Positions 38,675 to 47,558 of a DNA stretch of 64,000 nucleotides are shown piece after piece. Location of the stretch: contig LJCV01000144.1 of NCBI GenBank assembly GCA_001298575.1, forward strand, positions 1 through 64,000. The letters run 5' to 3'. The notes beneath the pieces are model-generated. The model was not told the DNA's origin and searched no databases. It saw only the letters and a list, made by a program, of their open reading frames with translations. The DNA comes from Actinobacteria bacterium OK074. Its GTDB lineage: Bacteria; Actinomycetota; Actinomycetes; Streptomycetales; Streptomycetaceae. Positions within the stretch are counted from its first letter, which is position 1. The number at the start of each line of letters is the position of its first letter. The position numbers were made by a program, and so were the translations under genes.

Positions 38675-40132
38675 ATGACCGGACCCGGTCCCCTGCCCCA
38701 ACTGCCCGAGCTGGAACCGATGCTGATCGGCGGTGCCTGGACCGCGGGCGACGGCGCCGAACGCGTCCCCGTCCTCGCCCCCGCCGAACAGCGGCTGTTG
38801 ACCACCGTCGCGCAGGCCGGCCGTGCCGAGGTCGACGCCGCGGTGGCCGCCGCGACCGAGGCCCACCGCGACGGCCGGTGGCGGAGGCTGCCCCCCGCCC
38901 GGCGCCGTGACGTCCTGCTGCGCCTGGGCGACCTGGTGGCGGCACAGGCCGAGGAACTCGCCGTCCTGGACACCCTCGACAACGGCAAACCGATCGAACG
39001 CGCCCGCGGCGACGTGGCGTTGGGCCTGGAGGCGATACGGCACTTCGCCGGTGCCCCCGGCCGCCTGGAAGGACGGCTGCACGCGTCGGCGCCCGGCCGG
39101 CACGTCTACAGCGTGCGCGAGCCGGTCGGACCGGCCGCGCTGGTGCTGCCCTGGAACTTCCCCTTCATGATCGCCGCCTGGAAGCTCGCCCCGGCCCTGG
39201 CGGCGGGCTGTACGGTGGTCGTCAAACCCGCCGAGCAGACCCCGCTGACCGCGCTGCGCCTGGCCGCGCTGTGTCTGGAGGCGGGCGTCCCGGAAGGCGT
39301 GGTCAACGTGCTGACCGGCGACGGCCGTACCGGTGCCGCCCTGGTCGCGCACCCCGGTATCGCCAAGGTCTCCTTCACCGGCTCCACCGAGGTGGGCCGC
39401 CACGTGATGGCCTCCGCGGCGGCGACCGTCAAGCGCGTCACGCTCGAACTGGGCGGCAAGTCACCGGACATCGTCTTCGCCGACGCCGACCTGGACGCCG
39501 CCGTCCCCGCCGCCGTCCGTGGTGTCTTCGGCCACTCGGGCCAAATGTGCACGGCGGGCAGCCGGTTGCTCGTCCAGCGCCCGGTACTGGACGAGGTCAC
39601 CCGGCGGCTGGCCGACGCGGTGGGCGCGCTGCGCATCGGCCCCGGCCTGTCCGGCGGGATCAACATCGGCCCGCTCGTCTCCCAGGAGCAGTACGAACGC
39701 GTCCTCGGCTACGTCGAGTTGGGCCGCAAGGAGGGCGCCGACGTGCTGACGGGCGGTCAGGCGCGGCCCGGCCCCGGCTGGTTCGTGGAACCCACCGTGT
39801 TCACCGGGGTCGAGCCCGGCATGCGCATCGCCCGCGAGGAGATCTTCGGACCGGTGCTGACCCTGTTCGCCTTCGACACGGAGGCGGAAGCGCTCGCCCT
39901 GGCCGACGACACCGAGTACGGCCTCGCCGCCGGGGTCTGGACCCGCGACCTGGGCCGCGCCCACCGCATGGCCGCTGAACTGCGCGCCGGCACGGTGTGG
40001 GTCAACACCTACAACGAGTTCGACCCGGCGGTCGCCTTCGGCGGCATGAAACAGTCGGGCCTGGGACGGGAGTTGGGCGACGCGGCCGTCGAGAGCTACA
40101 CCGAACCCAAAAGCGTGACGGTGGCGCTGTGA
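38675..40132 (+). CDS. NAD(P)-dependent aldehyde dehydrogenase
   Basis: 485 residues with GAGGAG ahead of the ATG. Complete aldehyde dehydrogenase: LPWNFPFMIAAWKLAPAL, VTLELGGKSPDIVFADAD (catalytic Glu), FGHSGQMCTAGSRLLV (catalytic Cys), EEIFGPVLTL. It would oxidise an aldehyde to the acid, most simply the product of the copper amine oxidase encoded in the next operon. Betaine-aldehyde and gamma-aminobutyraldehyde dehydrogenases are the nearest types. Its stop overlaps the GTG of the fusion gene (GTGA). About 150 bases separate it from the creatininase gene, with a short hairpin just after that stop. Confidence 0.92.
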   Translation: MTGPGPLPQLPELEPMLIGGAWTAGDGAERVPVLAPAEQRLLTTVAQAGRAEVDAAVAAATEAHRDGRWRRLPPARRRDVLLRLGDLVAAQAEELAVLDTLDNGKPIERARGDVALGLEAIRHFAGAPGRLEGRLHASAPGRHVYSVREPVGPAALVLPWNFPFMIAAWKLAPALAAGCTVVVKPAEQTPLTALRLAALCLEAGVPEGVVNVLTGDGRTGAALVAHPGIAKVSFTGSTEVGRHVMASAAATVKRVTLELGGKSPDIVFADADLDAAVPAAVRGVFGHSGQMCTAGSRLLVQRPVLDEVTRRLADAVGALRIGPGLSGGINIGPLVSQEQYERVLGYVELGRKEGADVLTGGQARPGPGWFVEPTVFTGVEPGMRIAREEIFGPVLTLFAFDTEAEALALADDTEYGLAAGVWTRDLGRAHRMAAELRAGTVWVNTYNEFDPAVAFGGMKQSGLGRELGDAAVESYTEPKSVTVAL

Positions 40133-42510
40133 GCGCACCCCGTCCCGTCCCGGACGCCACCTGGCCCCTCGACACCGCCGCCCAGCGCGCCCGCACCCCC
40201 GGCTGTGCCACCGGCCACCACTTCAACTCCGCCGGGGCCGCCCTGCCCACCGCCGAGACCCTCGCCACCGTCGTAGGACATCTGCGGCTCGAATCGCTCG
40301 CCGGGGGGTACGAGGCCGCGCGGGAGGCGGCGCCGCGGCTGGAGGCCGTGTACGGGCTGGCCGCGCTGACCATCGGGGCCGCGCCGGAGGAGATCGCGCT
40401 GGTGGAGAGCGCCACCGCGGGCTGGCAGCGGATTCTGCACGCGCTGCGGCTCGGGCCCGGCGACCGTGTCCTCGCCGCCCGCTCCAGCTATGTCAGCAGC
40501 GCCCTGCACCTGCTGTCGCTGGAGCGCGAGCATGGCGTGACGGTCGAGATCCTCGACAACGGCCCCGACGGCGCCGTCGACCTCGAACACCTCGACCGCG
40601 CGCTGCGGCGGGCGCCCGCCGCGCCCGTCACCGCCGCGCACGTGCCCACCTCGTCCGGCCTCGTCGAACCGGCCGCCGAACTCGGCGCGCTGTGCCGCAC
40701 CCACGGGGCGCCCTTCCTGCTCGACGCCACCCAGTCGCTCGGGCAGCTGCCGGTCGACGTCACCGCCCTCGGCTGCGACCTGCTCGTCGCCACCGGCCGC
40801 AAGTTCCTGCGTGGCCCGCGCGGCACAGGTCTGCTCTACGTCGGCGCCGAACGGCTCGGCCACCTCGCGCCCGGCGCCCCGGACGTGCGCGGCGCCCGCT
40901 GGACCGGCGACCGCAGCTGGAGCGTCAGCCCCGGCGCCCGCCGGTTCGAGACCTGGGAGGCCGCCCACGCGCTGCGCCTCGGCCTCGGCTGTGCCCTCGC
41001 CGACCTGCGTGCCCTGGGCACCGAGGCGGTCGCCGCGCACATCGCGCACACCGGGCACGGGCTGCGCGCGGACCTCGCCGCCATCCCCGGCGTCACCGTC
41101 ACCGACCCGCCCGCGGCCGGCGGCGGCATCGTCACCTTCACCGTCGACGGCCGCACCGCCCCCGAGGTACAGGCCGAACTCACCCGCCGCCAGGTGCACG
41201 TCACCTCCGTCCCCGCGGGCCACGGCCGCTGGGACATGGCCCCCCGGGGCCTCACCGCCGTCGTCCGCGCCTCCGTGCACGTCTACAACGACACCGACGA
41301 CGTACGGGCGTTGACGGGCGCGGTGCGCGAGATCGCCACCGGGCGCCCGCGCACCCGGCGGGGGACCGGCGGGACGCGGCCGTCCGGTGCCTCCGGCGCT
41401 TTTGGCGGGGAGAGCGCCGACGCCGTCGTCGTCGGGCTCGGCGCGCACGGGAGCGCCGCGCTGTACCAGCTCGCCCGGCGCGGGGTGCGGGTCATCGGGC
41501 TCGAACAGTTCGGGCTCGGGCACGACCGCGGCTCCTCGCACGGCACGACCCGCATGATCCGGCGGGCCTACCCCGACCCCGTCTGGGACCCCCTGGTCGA
41601 GGCCGCCCACACCGGCTGGGCCGAGCTCGCCGAGGAGTCCGGCGAACACCTCCTCACCCGCACCGGCGGCCTGTACGCCCACCCCGCCGGACAGGGCACC
41701 CTGCGCGGCCCCGGCTGCACGGAGGTCGACCCGGACACGGCCCGCGCACTCGCCCCCGGACTGCGGATACCCGACGGCTACACCGCCGTCCACGACCCGG
41801 CGGCCGGTGTCCTGCACGCGGACACCGCCCTGCGCGCCCAACTCGCCCTCGCCCGCGCCGCCGGGGCCCGGATCCGGGCCGGGGAACCGGTCGTCGGCTG
41901 GGAACCGGACGGCGACGGCGTCCTCGTCCACACCCCCAGGGGCCGGATCCGCGCGGGCCGTCTGGTGGTGTGCGCCGGCCCCTGGACCGGCGGCCTGCTG
42001 CCCGGACTGCGGCCCGCGCTGCGCGTGGAACGCATCGTCAACGCCTACTTCGCCGACCCGACGGGCGACCTCGCCCCGCCCCGCCTGGGCGCCTTCTCCC
42101 TCGAACTCCCGCAGGGGCTGCTGTACGGCATTCCCGCCGTCGACGGGCGCGGGCTCAAGGTCGGCTTCGACGGCGGCGAGGTGTGCGACCCGGACGCCGC
42201 GCGCCGCCCCGCCGACGAGAAGGAACTGAGGGCCCTCGCCGAGGCCGTCGAGACCTTCCTCCCCGCCGCCGGGCCGCTGCGCGAGCACCTGACCTGCCTC
42301 TACACGGTGACCCCGGACCGCCGGTTCCTGATCGGCGAACTGCCCGGGCGGCCCCAGGTGGTGCTCGCCTCGGCCTGCTCCGGCCACGGCTTCAAGTTCG
42401 CCCCCGCCATCGGCGCGGCCCTGGCCGACCTGGCCTGCGGACTGCCGCGCCCCGACCTGGGGTTCCTGTCGCCGCTGCGGCTCGCGGCGGAGCCGGGGGT
42501 GGCGTGTTGA
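40129..42510 (+). CDS. Class V aminotransferase fused to sarcosine/N-methyl-amino-acid oxidase-like flavoprotein
   Basis: 793 residues from a GTG coupled to the preceding stop. Residues 1-400 form a class V PLP enzyme of the isopenicillin-N-epimerase/cysteine-desulfurase type: FNSAGAALPT, FLLDATQSLGQLPVDV, PLP Lys225 in ATGRKFLRGPRGTG. A 25-residue Arg/Gly/Ser linker follows. Residues about 429-790 form a MSOX/MTOX-type oxidase: VVVGLGAHGSAALY (FAD binding), LGHDRGSSHGTTRMIRRAY, and TCLYTVTPDRRF, where Cys723 aligns with the covalent-FAD Cys, then SGHGFKFAPAIG. No stop or frameshift separates the halves. One chain could oxidise a secondary amine and handle the resulting amino compound. I know of no characterised protein with this order. 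Confidence 0.88.
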   Translation: MSAPRPVPDATWPLDTAAQRARTPGCATGHHFNSAGAALPTAETLATVVGHLRLESLAGGYEAAREAAPRLEAVYGLAALTIGAAPEEIALVESATAGWQRILHALRLGPGDRVLAARSSYVSSALHLLSLEREHGVTVEILDNGPDGAVDLEHLDRALRRAPAAPVTAAHVPTSSGLVEPAAELGALCRTHGAPFLLDATQSLGQLPVDVTALGCDLLVATGRKFLRGPRGTGLLYVGAERLGHLAPGAPDVRGARWTGDRSWSVSPGARRFETWEAAHALRLGLGCALADLRALGTEAVAAHIAHTGHGLRADLAAIPGVTVTDPPAAGGGIVTFTVDGRTAPEVQAELTRRQVHVTSVPAGHGRWDMAPRGLTAVVRASVHVYNDTDDVRALTGAVREIATGRPRTRRGTGGTRPSGASGAFGGESADAVVVGLGAHGSAALYQLARRGVRVIGLEQFGLGHDRGSSHGTTRMIRRAYPDPVWDPLVEAAHTGWAELAEESGEHLLTRTGGLYAHPAGQGTLRGPGCTEVDPDTARALAPGLRIPDGYTAVHDPAAGVLHADTALRAQLALARAAGARIRAGEPVVGWEPDGDGVLVHTPRGRIRAGRLVVCAGPWTGGLLPGLRPALRVERIVNAYFADPTGDLAPPRLGAFSLELPQGLLYGIPAVDGRGLKVGFDGGEVCDPDAARRPADEKELRALAEAVETFLPAAGPLREHLTCLYTVTPDRRFLIGELPGRPQVVLASACSGHGFKFAPAIGAALADLACGLPRPDLGFLSPLRLAAEPGVAC

Positions 42511-42530
42511 GCCCCGTCGATCTCCCGGGC

Positions 42531-43229
42531 TCAGCCCCGGAACACCGTCGCCGAACGCCGCTCGTACCAGGCCGTCAGATACTCCCCGGAGCTGAGGATG
42601 TGCGCGTGCATCGCGTCCCGGGCCCGTTCGGCGTCGCCCTCGGCGAGCGCCTCGATGATCGCGTCGTGCTGGCGCACGTTCTCCCGGCGGTGCCGCTCCT
42701 GTCCGGCCAGCGCGGCCGAGGACACGTCCCGGGGGAAGCTCTCGTTGATCCCGTCCACCATCCGCACCAGCCAGCCGTTGTCGGCGGCGCCGCAAATGAC
42801 GGTGTGGAAGCGGTCGTTGGCCTGCGCGGTGACCGGATTGCCACCCTCCGCGCCCGCGTTGTCGAGCGCGGCCCGCAACACGTCGTTGTGCTCGCGCAGT
42901 TCGGCGAGCTGGGTGCGCGAGATCCGGTCGGCCGCGCGCCGCGCCGCCATGCCCTCCAGCTCGGCCCGTACCTCGTACGCCTGCCGCACCTCCCAGGGCG
43001 CCGGCACCCGGACCACCGCGCCCCGGTTGGGCAGCACCTCGATCAGCCCGCCGTTCTGCAACTGGCGCAGCGCCTCGCGCACGGGGGTGCGGCTGACGCC
43101 GAACTGGGTGGCGAGGGTGGCCTGGCGCAACGGTTTGCCGATGGGGAACTCCCCGCTCATGATCCGGGTCCGGATCATGGTGGCGATCTCGTCGACGAGG
43201 GGGCCGTCGTCGGTGTCGTGCGTGGACAT
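42531..43229 (-). CDS. GntR-family regulator, FCD (FadR/VanR) type
   Basis: 232 residues from an ATG with GGGAGAG eight bases upstream. Winged helix-turn-helix at about 10-75 (IRTRIMSGEFPIGKPLRQAT, FGVSRTPVREALRQLQNGGLIEVLP), then an FCD effector domain with metal-ligand-type residues in ANDRFHTVICG, RQHDAIIEAL and MHAHI. FCD regulators usually repress catabolic genes until a carboxylate ligand binds. It sits in the middle of the island, opposite to the enzyme operons, and GGATCC palindromes occur before itself and in three other promoter regions, so it is the best candidate for the island repressor. Confidence 0.92.
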   Translation of the reverse strand: MSTHDTDDGPLVDEIATMIRTRIMSGEFPIGKPLRQATLATQFGVSRTPVREALRQLQNGGLIEVLPNRGAVVRVPAPWEVRQAYEVRAELEGMAARRAADRISRTQLAELREHNDVLRAALDNAGAEGGNPVTAQANDRFHTVICGAADNGWLVRMVDGINESFPRDVSSAALAGQERHRRENVRQHDAIIEALAEGDAERARDAMHAHILSSGEYLTAWYERRSATVFRG

Positions 43230-43291
43230 CGGGGACTCTCCCAAAGACAACAGAGGCAGGTCGCGAAAACCGGAGACCAACGGGACCAGAG

Positions 43292-43325
43292 ATTGGATCC
43301 CAGAAGATTCTATGCGTATCCAAAT
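43292..43325. promoter_or_regulatory. Inverted ATTGGAT/ATCCAAAT pair between gntR and the cyclase operon
   Basis: ATTGGATCC (43292-43300) and ATCCAAAT (43318-43325) face each other across 17 bases. TAGAAT on the minus strand (43312-43307) is a -10-like element for gntR lying between them. This arrangement suits autoregulation and control of the divergent operon. Confidence 0.65.
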
Positions 43326-43411
43326 TCTAGCCGTTTCCCGGAGCCGAACCGTCGTCTCCGGCCAAACCGCCCCCGGCCAAGCCATTTCCGGTCGACCCAG
43401 AGGAGCCCGTC

Positions 43412-44065
43412 GTGGAACTGGACCCCGAGAAAGCGCTCGACATCTCGGTTCCCATTCATCCCGGAATGCTGCACTGGGGCCGCCGCCCCGAGATCGAGAC
43501 GGTGGAGTCGCGTGCCGCCGGTGACGTCTCCAACGTCAGCCGCTGGCGCATCGGAGCGCACACCGGTACGCACATCGACGCCCCCGCGCATTTCGTCGAC
43601 GGAGGCAAGACCGTAGACCAACTGGACCTCGGCGCGCTATGCGGCACGGCGAGGGTACTCGACCTCACCCATGTCACCGGTCACATCACCGCGGCCGACC
43701 TCGACGCGGCGGGCCTGGGTGACGAGGGCCGCGTCCTGCTGAAGACCTCCAACTCCGCGACCGTACTGCGCAGTCCGTGGAAGTCCACCGCCTGGATCGG
43801 ACTGGCACCGGACGGCGCCGAACGGCTGATCGAGGCGGGGGTGCGGCTGGCCGCGATCGACTACCTCACCATCGAGGCCGTCGCCTACACCACGCACTGG
43901 GAGACCCACCAACTCCTGTGCGGCGCCGACGTGTTGATCCTGGAGGTGGCCGATCTGCTGCACGCGGAGCCCGGCGTGTACGACATGATCTCGCTGCCCG
44001 TCCCGTTGCAGGGCGCCGAGGCCGCCGCCTCCCGGACCGTGCTGTTTCCCCGGGACGCCGGGTGA
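43412..44065 (+). CDS. Cyclase/kynurenine-formamidase-family hydrolase
   Basis: 217 residues from a GTG with AGAGGAG upstream. The family signature HTGTHIDAPAHF (metal-binding His and Asp) is intact, with LDISVPIHPGMLHWG at the start and a C-terminal MISLPVPLQGAEAAASRTVL. This fold includes bacterial kynurenine formamidase, polyketide cyclases and isatin hydrolase, all metal-dependent hydrolases of amides or lactams. In this operon it probably opens a ring or removes an acyl group. Its stop overlaps the start of the gamma-glutamyltransferase-like gene (GTGA). Confidence 0.86.
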   Translation: MELDPEKALDISVPIHPGMLHWGRRPEIETVESRAAGDVSNVSRWRIGAHTGTHIDAPAHFVDGGKTVDQLDLGALCGTARVLDLTHVTGHITAADLDAAGLGDEGRVLLKTSNSATVLRSPWKSTAWIGLAPDGAERLIEAGVRLAAIDYLTIEAVAYTTHWETHQLLCGADVLILEVADLLHAEPGVYDMISLPVPLQGAEAAASRTVLFPRDAG

Positions 44066-45633
44066 GTCCGGGGAGGCCGGGTTCGGGCCGGACGGTCGAC
44101 GTCGCGGTGGCGGCCCCGCATCCGGCGGCCGTGGCGGCGGCCCGGGACGCGGTGGCCGCGGGCGGCGGTGCCGTGGCCGCCGCCCTCGCCGCCGCGGTGA
44201 CCCTCACCGTCGTCTACCCGCACCAGTGCTCGCTCGGCGGCGACCTGGTCGCCCTGGTCCGGGCCCCGGACGGGCGCGTGACGGCCGTCCTGTCGATCGG
44301 GGCGGCGGCCGGGGCGGTGGACGTGGCCCGGCTGCGCGCGCTCGGCGGCGGCCGGATGCCCGGGCAGGGGGCGCACGCCGTGACCGTGCCCGGAGTCGTC
44401 GCGGGGTGGCGGGCGCTCGACGGGTGGGGCGGTGGTCCCGGGACGAGGGGAGACGGCGGCCTTGGCCTGCGGTGGGGTGGCGGCCTTGGTCCGGCTCTGG
44501 CGCGTGCCGCCCGGCTCGCGGAGCAGGGTGCGACGGTCTCCACCGGCCTGGCTCGCGCGATCCGTTCGCGGTGGGAGCAGGTGCTCGCCGACCCCGGGCT
44601 GCGCTCGGTGTTCACCCGCGACGGCGCTCCGCTGAACGCGGGGGAGCCCCTCGTGCAACCCCAACTGGCAGGTCTGCTGCGGGAGTTGGCGTCCGACCCG
44701 GACTCCTTCTACCGCGGCGCGGTCGCCGCCGACCTCGCCGAGGGGCTGCGCCGGGCGGGCGGCACGCTCACCGCCGCCGACCTCGCGGCACACGACGCCG
44801 AGACCGCCGTACCGCTCAACCTGACCACGGACACGGCCAGTTGGTGGGCCACGCCGCCGCCCAGCCAGGGCGCCACCCTGCTCGCCCTGCTGGACCTGCG
44901 CACCGACGACGACCCGGTACGCCTGGTCCGCGCTGCCACCGCCGCCCGCGACCGTCTCCTCGGCGACCCGCGCCGGGGCCCCGTCGACCTCTCCGGCCTC
45001 CTGCTGCGCGACGGCGCTACGACACCGGTGGTACCCGCCCTGTCGCGGCGCGCCGCGGGCGACACGGTCGCCGTGACCGCCGTCGACTCCGACGGATACG
45101 CCGTCTCGCTCATCCAGAGCGTCTACCAGACCTTCGGCGCGGGCGTCCTCGACCCCGGCACCGGCATCGTCCTGCACAACCGCGGCTCCGCGTTCAGCCT
45201 CGACGACGGCCACCCCGCGCTGATCGGCCCCGGGCTGCGGCCCCCGCACACCCTCTGCCCGCTGCTCGGCCGCAGCGCGGACGTGCTGCTCGCCGTGGGC
45301 TGCCAGGGCGGCCGGGCCCAGCCGCAGATCCTCGCCGCGACCTCGCCCGACCTGCTCGACGCGCGGGTCGCGCCGCAGGCGGTCCTCGACCGGCCCCGCT
45401 GGGTCGTCGGCGCCCGGGACCTCGGCTTCGACCGCGAGACCGTCCTCGCCGAACCCGGTGCGCTGACCGCCCCGTCGGACGGCCTGCCGGTCGCGGTCAC
45501 CGCCGGACCCGTGGACGACGCCGGCCACGTCCAGGTCGCCCGCCTCGCCGCCGGACACCTGGAGGCGGCCTCCGACCCGCGCGCCGACGGCCTCGGCGCG
45601 ATACTGAACGGACCCCAGGAGAACCCGAGTTGA
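44062..45633 (+). CDS. Gamma-glutamyltransferase-family protein
   Basis: 523 residues from a GTG coupled to the previous stop. N-terminal nucleophile hydrolase of the Ggt type: DAVAAGGGAVAAALAAAV, PHQCSLGGD, PSQGATLLALL, and the autocleavage region GDTVAVTAVDSDGYAVSLIQ, where the Thr after Asp should become the new N-terminus, then TFGAGVLDPGTGIVLHNRG. No signal peptide, so it acts in the cytoplasm, unlike classical Ggt. A glycine-rich insert lies near residues 120-145. Beside a glutamine-synthetase-like ligase it could remove gamma-glutamyl groups from an intermediate, but related members act as acylases. Confidence 0.82.
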   Translation: MSPGRPGSGRTVDVAVAAPHPAAVAAARDAVAAGGGAVAAALAAAVTLTVVYPHQCSLGGDLVALVRAPDGRVTAVLSIGAAAGAVDVARLRALGGGRMPGQGAHAVTVPGVVAGWRALDGWGGGPGTRGDGGLGLRWGGGLGPALARAARLAEQGATVSTGLARAIRSRWEQVLADPGLRSVFTRDGAPLNAGEPLVQPQLAGLLRELASDPDSFYRGAVAADLAEGLRRAGGTLTAADLAAHDAETAVPLNLTTDTASWWATPPPSQGATLLALLDLRTDDDPVRLVRAATAARDRLLGDPRRGPVDLSGLLLRDGATTPVVPALSRRAAGDTVAVTAVDSDGYAVSLIQSVYQTFGAGVLDPGTGIVLHNRGSAFSLDDGHPALIGPGLRPPHTLCPLLGRSADVLLAVGCQGGRAQPQILAATSPDLLDARVAPQAVLDRPRWVVGARDLGFDRETVLAEPGALTAPSDGLPVAVTAGPVDDAGHVQVARLAAGHLEAASDPRADGLGAILNGPQENPS

Positions 45634-47558
45634 GCACCCTCGCACCGCAGCCGGCGCCCGCCGCCCATCCCCTCGACCCCCTCACCACCGAAGAACTCGC
45701 CACTGCCGTCAAGGCGTTGCGCGACGACGGCCGGATCGGACCCGAGGCCCGGTTCTGGGGCGTCACCCTGGACGAGGACCACGCCCGCACCGCCGCCCCC
45801 GGCACCCCGCGCCGCGCCCGTGCCGTCGTCCTCGACCCGGCCGCGCCCGCCGCCTTCGAGGTCGACCTCCAACTCGGCGACCAGCCGCGGGCGTTGGCCT
45901 GGCGCCCGCTCGACCCGCGCAGCCCCGGCTGCACCTCCGAGGAGGCCCGGGCCGCCGCCGCGGCCTGCCGGGCGGACCCGGAGTTCCGGGCGGCGCTCGC
46001 CCGGCGCGGCATCCACGACGTGTCGCTCGTCATGGTCGACCCGGAGTCCATCGGCGGCTTCGAACCGCCCGAGTACGCGGGCCGCCGCCTCACCTGGGGC
46101 AGCGTCTGGCACCGGACCTCGCCGGACGACAACGGGTACGCCCGCCCGGTGCAGGGCGTCGTCCCGCTGATCGACATGGAACGCCTGGAGGTGCTGCGGG
46201 TCGAGGACCACGGCGTCGTCCCGCTCGCCACCGAACCCGGCGACTACCACGCGGGCGTCGTCGCCGACCGCCCCGGGCTGCGGGACCTGGACGTCGTCCA
46301 GCCCGAGGGGCCCAGCTTCACCGTCGGCGGGCATCAAGTCGCCTGGCAGGGCTGGACGTTCAGGATCGGCTTCACCCACCGCGAGGGGCTGGTCCTGCAC
46401 GACCTCGCCTTCGCCGGGCGCTCCGTCCTCAAGCGCGCCGCGGTCAACGAGATGTACGTGCCCTACCTCGACCCGTCCGCCACGCAGTACCGCAAGAACT
46501 TCTTCGACTGGGGCGAGTACGGCGGCGGCCCGCTCACCAACTCCCTTGAGCTGGGCTGCGACTGCCTCGGCGTCATCCACTACTTCGACGTGTCGGTCCT
46601 CGGCGGCGACGGCGAACCGCGCCTGATCCCCAACGCCGTCTGCATGCACGAGGAGGACGACGGCATCCTCTGGAAGCACCACAACGGCCGTACCGGCGCG
46701 ACCGAAGTGCGCCGCTCCCGGCGGCTGATCGTCTCCACCTTCGTCACCGTCGCCAACTACGACTACGGCTTCTACTGGTCCCTCTACCAGGACGGCGCGA
46801 TCGGCCTGGAGATCAAGATGACCGGCATCCTCTCCGCCACCGGCATCCACGACGACGAGGACCCCGCCTACGCCCGCAAGGTCGCGCCCAACGTCGCCGT
46901 CACCAACCACCAGCACTACTTCGCCGTACGCCTGGACACGGCCGTCGACGGCCCGCTCAACCGGCTGAAGGAGGTCACCGTCGCCCCGGAGCCGGACCCG
47001 GCCCTCGACCCGTACGGGAACGCGGCCCGTACCCTGCTCACCCCGATCGCGACCGAGGCGGAGGCGGCGAGGAGCACCGACCCCGGCCGCGCGCTGCACT
47101 GGCGGGTCGAGAGCGACGCGGCCCGCAACCGGACGGGCGAACCCACCGCCTACCGGCTGCACGTCGAGAACACCGCGACCTTGCCCGTGCGCGACGACAG
47201 CGTGTGTGCCCGGCGCGCGCCTTTCGTGGCACGGCAGTTGTGGGCCACCGCCCACGACCCCGCCCGCCGTTTCGTCGGCGGCGAGTACCCCAACCAGGCC
47301 GAACCCGGCTCCGACGGCGTCCAGGTCTGGCAGCGCGAGAACCGCTCGCTGGACCCCGCCGAACTCGTGCTGTGGGCGGTGGTCGGCTCGCACCACTTCC
47401 CGCGCCCCGAGGACTGGCCCGTCATGCCGGTCGCCAAGGCCCGACTGCGCCTGGAACCCGACGGCTTCTTCGACCGCAACCCCGCCCTCGACGTGCCCGC
47501 GCCCCGCGGTCACGGCCCGGCGTCCGCCAACTCCTGCTGCCACCCCGGAGGTTCCTGA
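45630..47558 (+). CDS. Copper-containing primary amine oxidase
   Basis: 642 residues from a TTG with AGGAG nine bases upstream, overlapping the previous stop. Copper amine oxidase with the topaquinone precursor Tyr377 in TVANYDYGF and histidines for copper in ITNHQHYF-type sequence (VTNHQHYFAVRL). Also present are the conserved base region ending MYVPYLDPS and the C-terminal GSHHFPRPEDWPVMP. Length agrees with the intracellular enzymes of Arthrobacter (phenylethylamine and histamine oxidases); there is no signal peptide. It converts a primary amine to aldehyde with release of ammonia and peroxide. The aldehyde dehydrogenase of the neighbouring operon is a natural partner. Stop and next start overlap by one base (TGATG). 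Confidence 0.93.
   Translation: MSTLAPQPAPAAHPLDPLTTEELATAVKALRDDGRIGPEARFWGVTLDEDHARTAAPGTPRRARAVVLDPAAPAAFEVDLQLGDQPRALAWRPLDPRSPGCTSEEARAAAAACRADPEFRAALARRGIHDVSLVMVDPESIGGFEPPEYAGRRLTWGSVWHRTSPDDNGYARPVQGVVPLIDMERLEVLRVEDHGVVPLATEPGDYHAGVVADRPGLRDLDVVQPEGPSFTVGGHQVAWQGWTFRIGFTHREGLVLHDLAFAGRSVLKRAAVNEMYVPYLDPSATQYRKNFFDWGEYGGGPLTNSLELGCDCLGVIHYFDVSVLGGDGEPRLIPNAVCMHEEDDGILWKHHNGRTGATEVRRSRRLIVSTFVTVANYDYGFYWSLYQDGAIGLEIKMTGILSATGIHDDEDPAYARKVAPNVAVTNHQHYFAVRLDTAVDGPLNRLKEVTVAPEPDPALDPYGNAARTLLTPIATEAEAARSTDPGRALHWRVESDAARNRTGEPTAYRLHVENTATLPVRDDSVCARRAPFVARQLWATAHDPARRFVGGEYPNQAEPGSDGVQVWQRENRSLDPAELVLWAVVGSHHFPRPEDWPVMPVAKARLRLEPDGFFDRNPALDVPAPRGHGPASANSCCHPGGS

Noticed and set aside
37721..42510. 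Complete creatinine degradation pathway
   Set aside because: A creatininase-family protein and a sarcosine-oxidase-like domain are present, but there is no creatinase, and the creatininase family has many other substrates.
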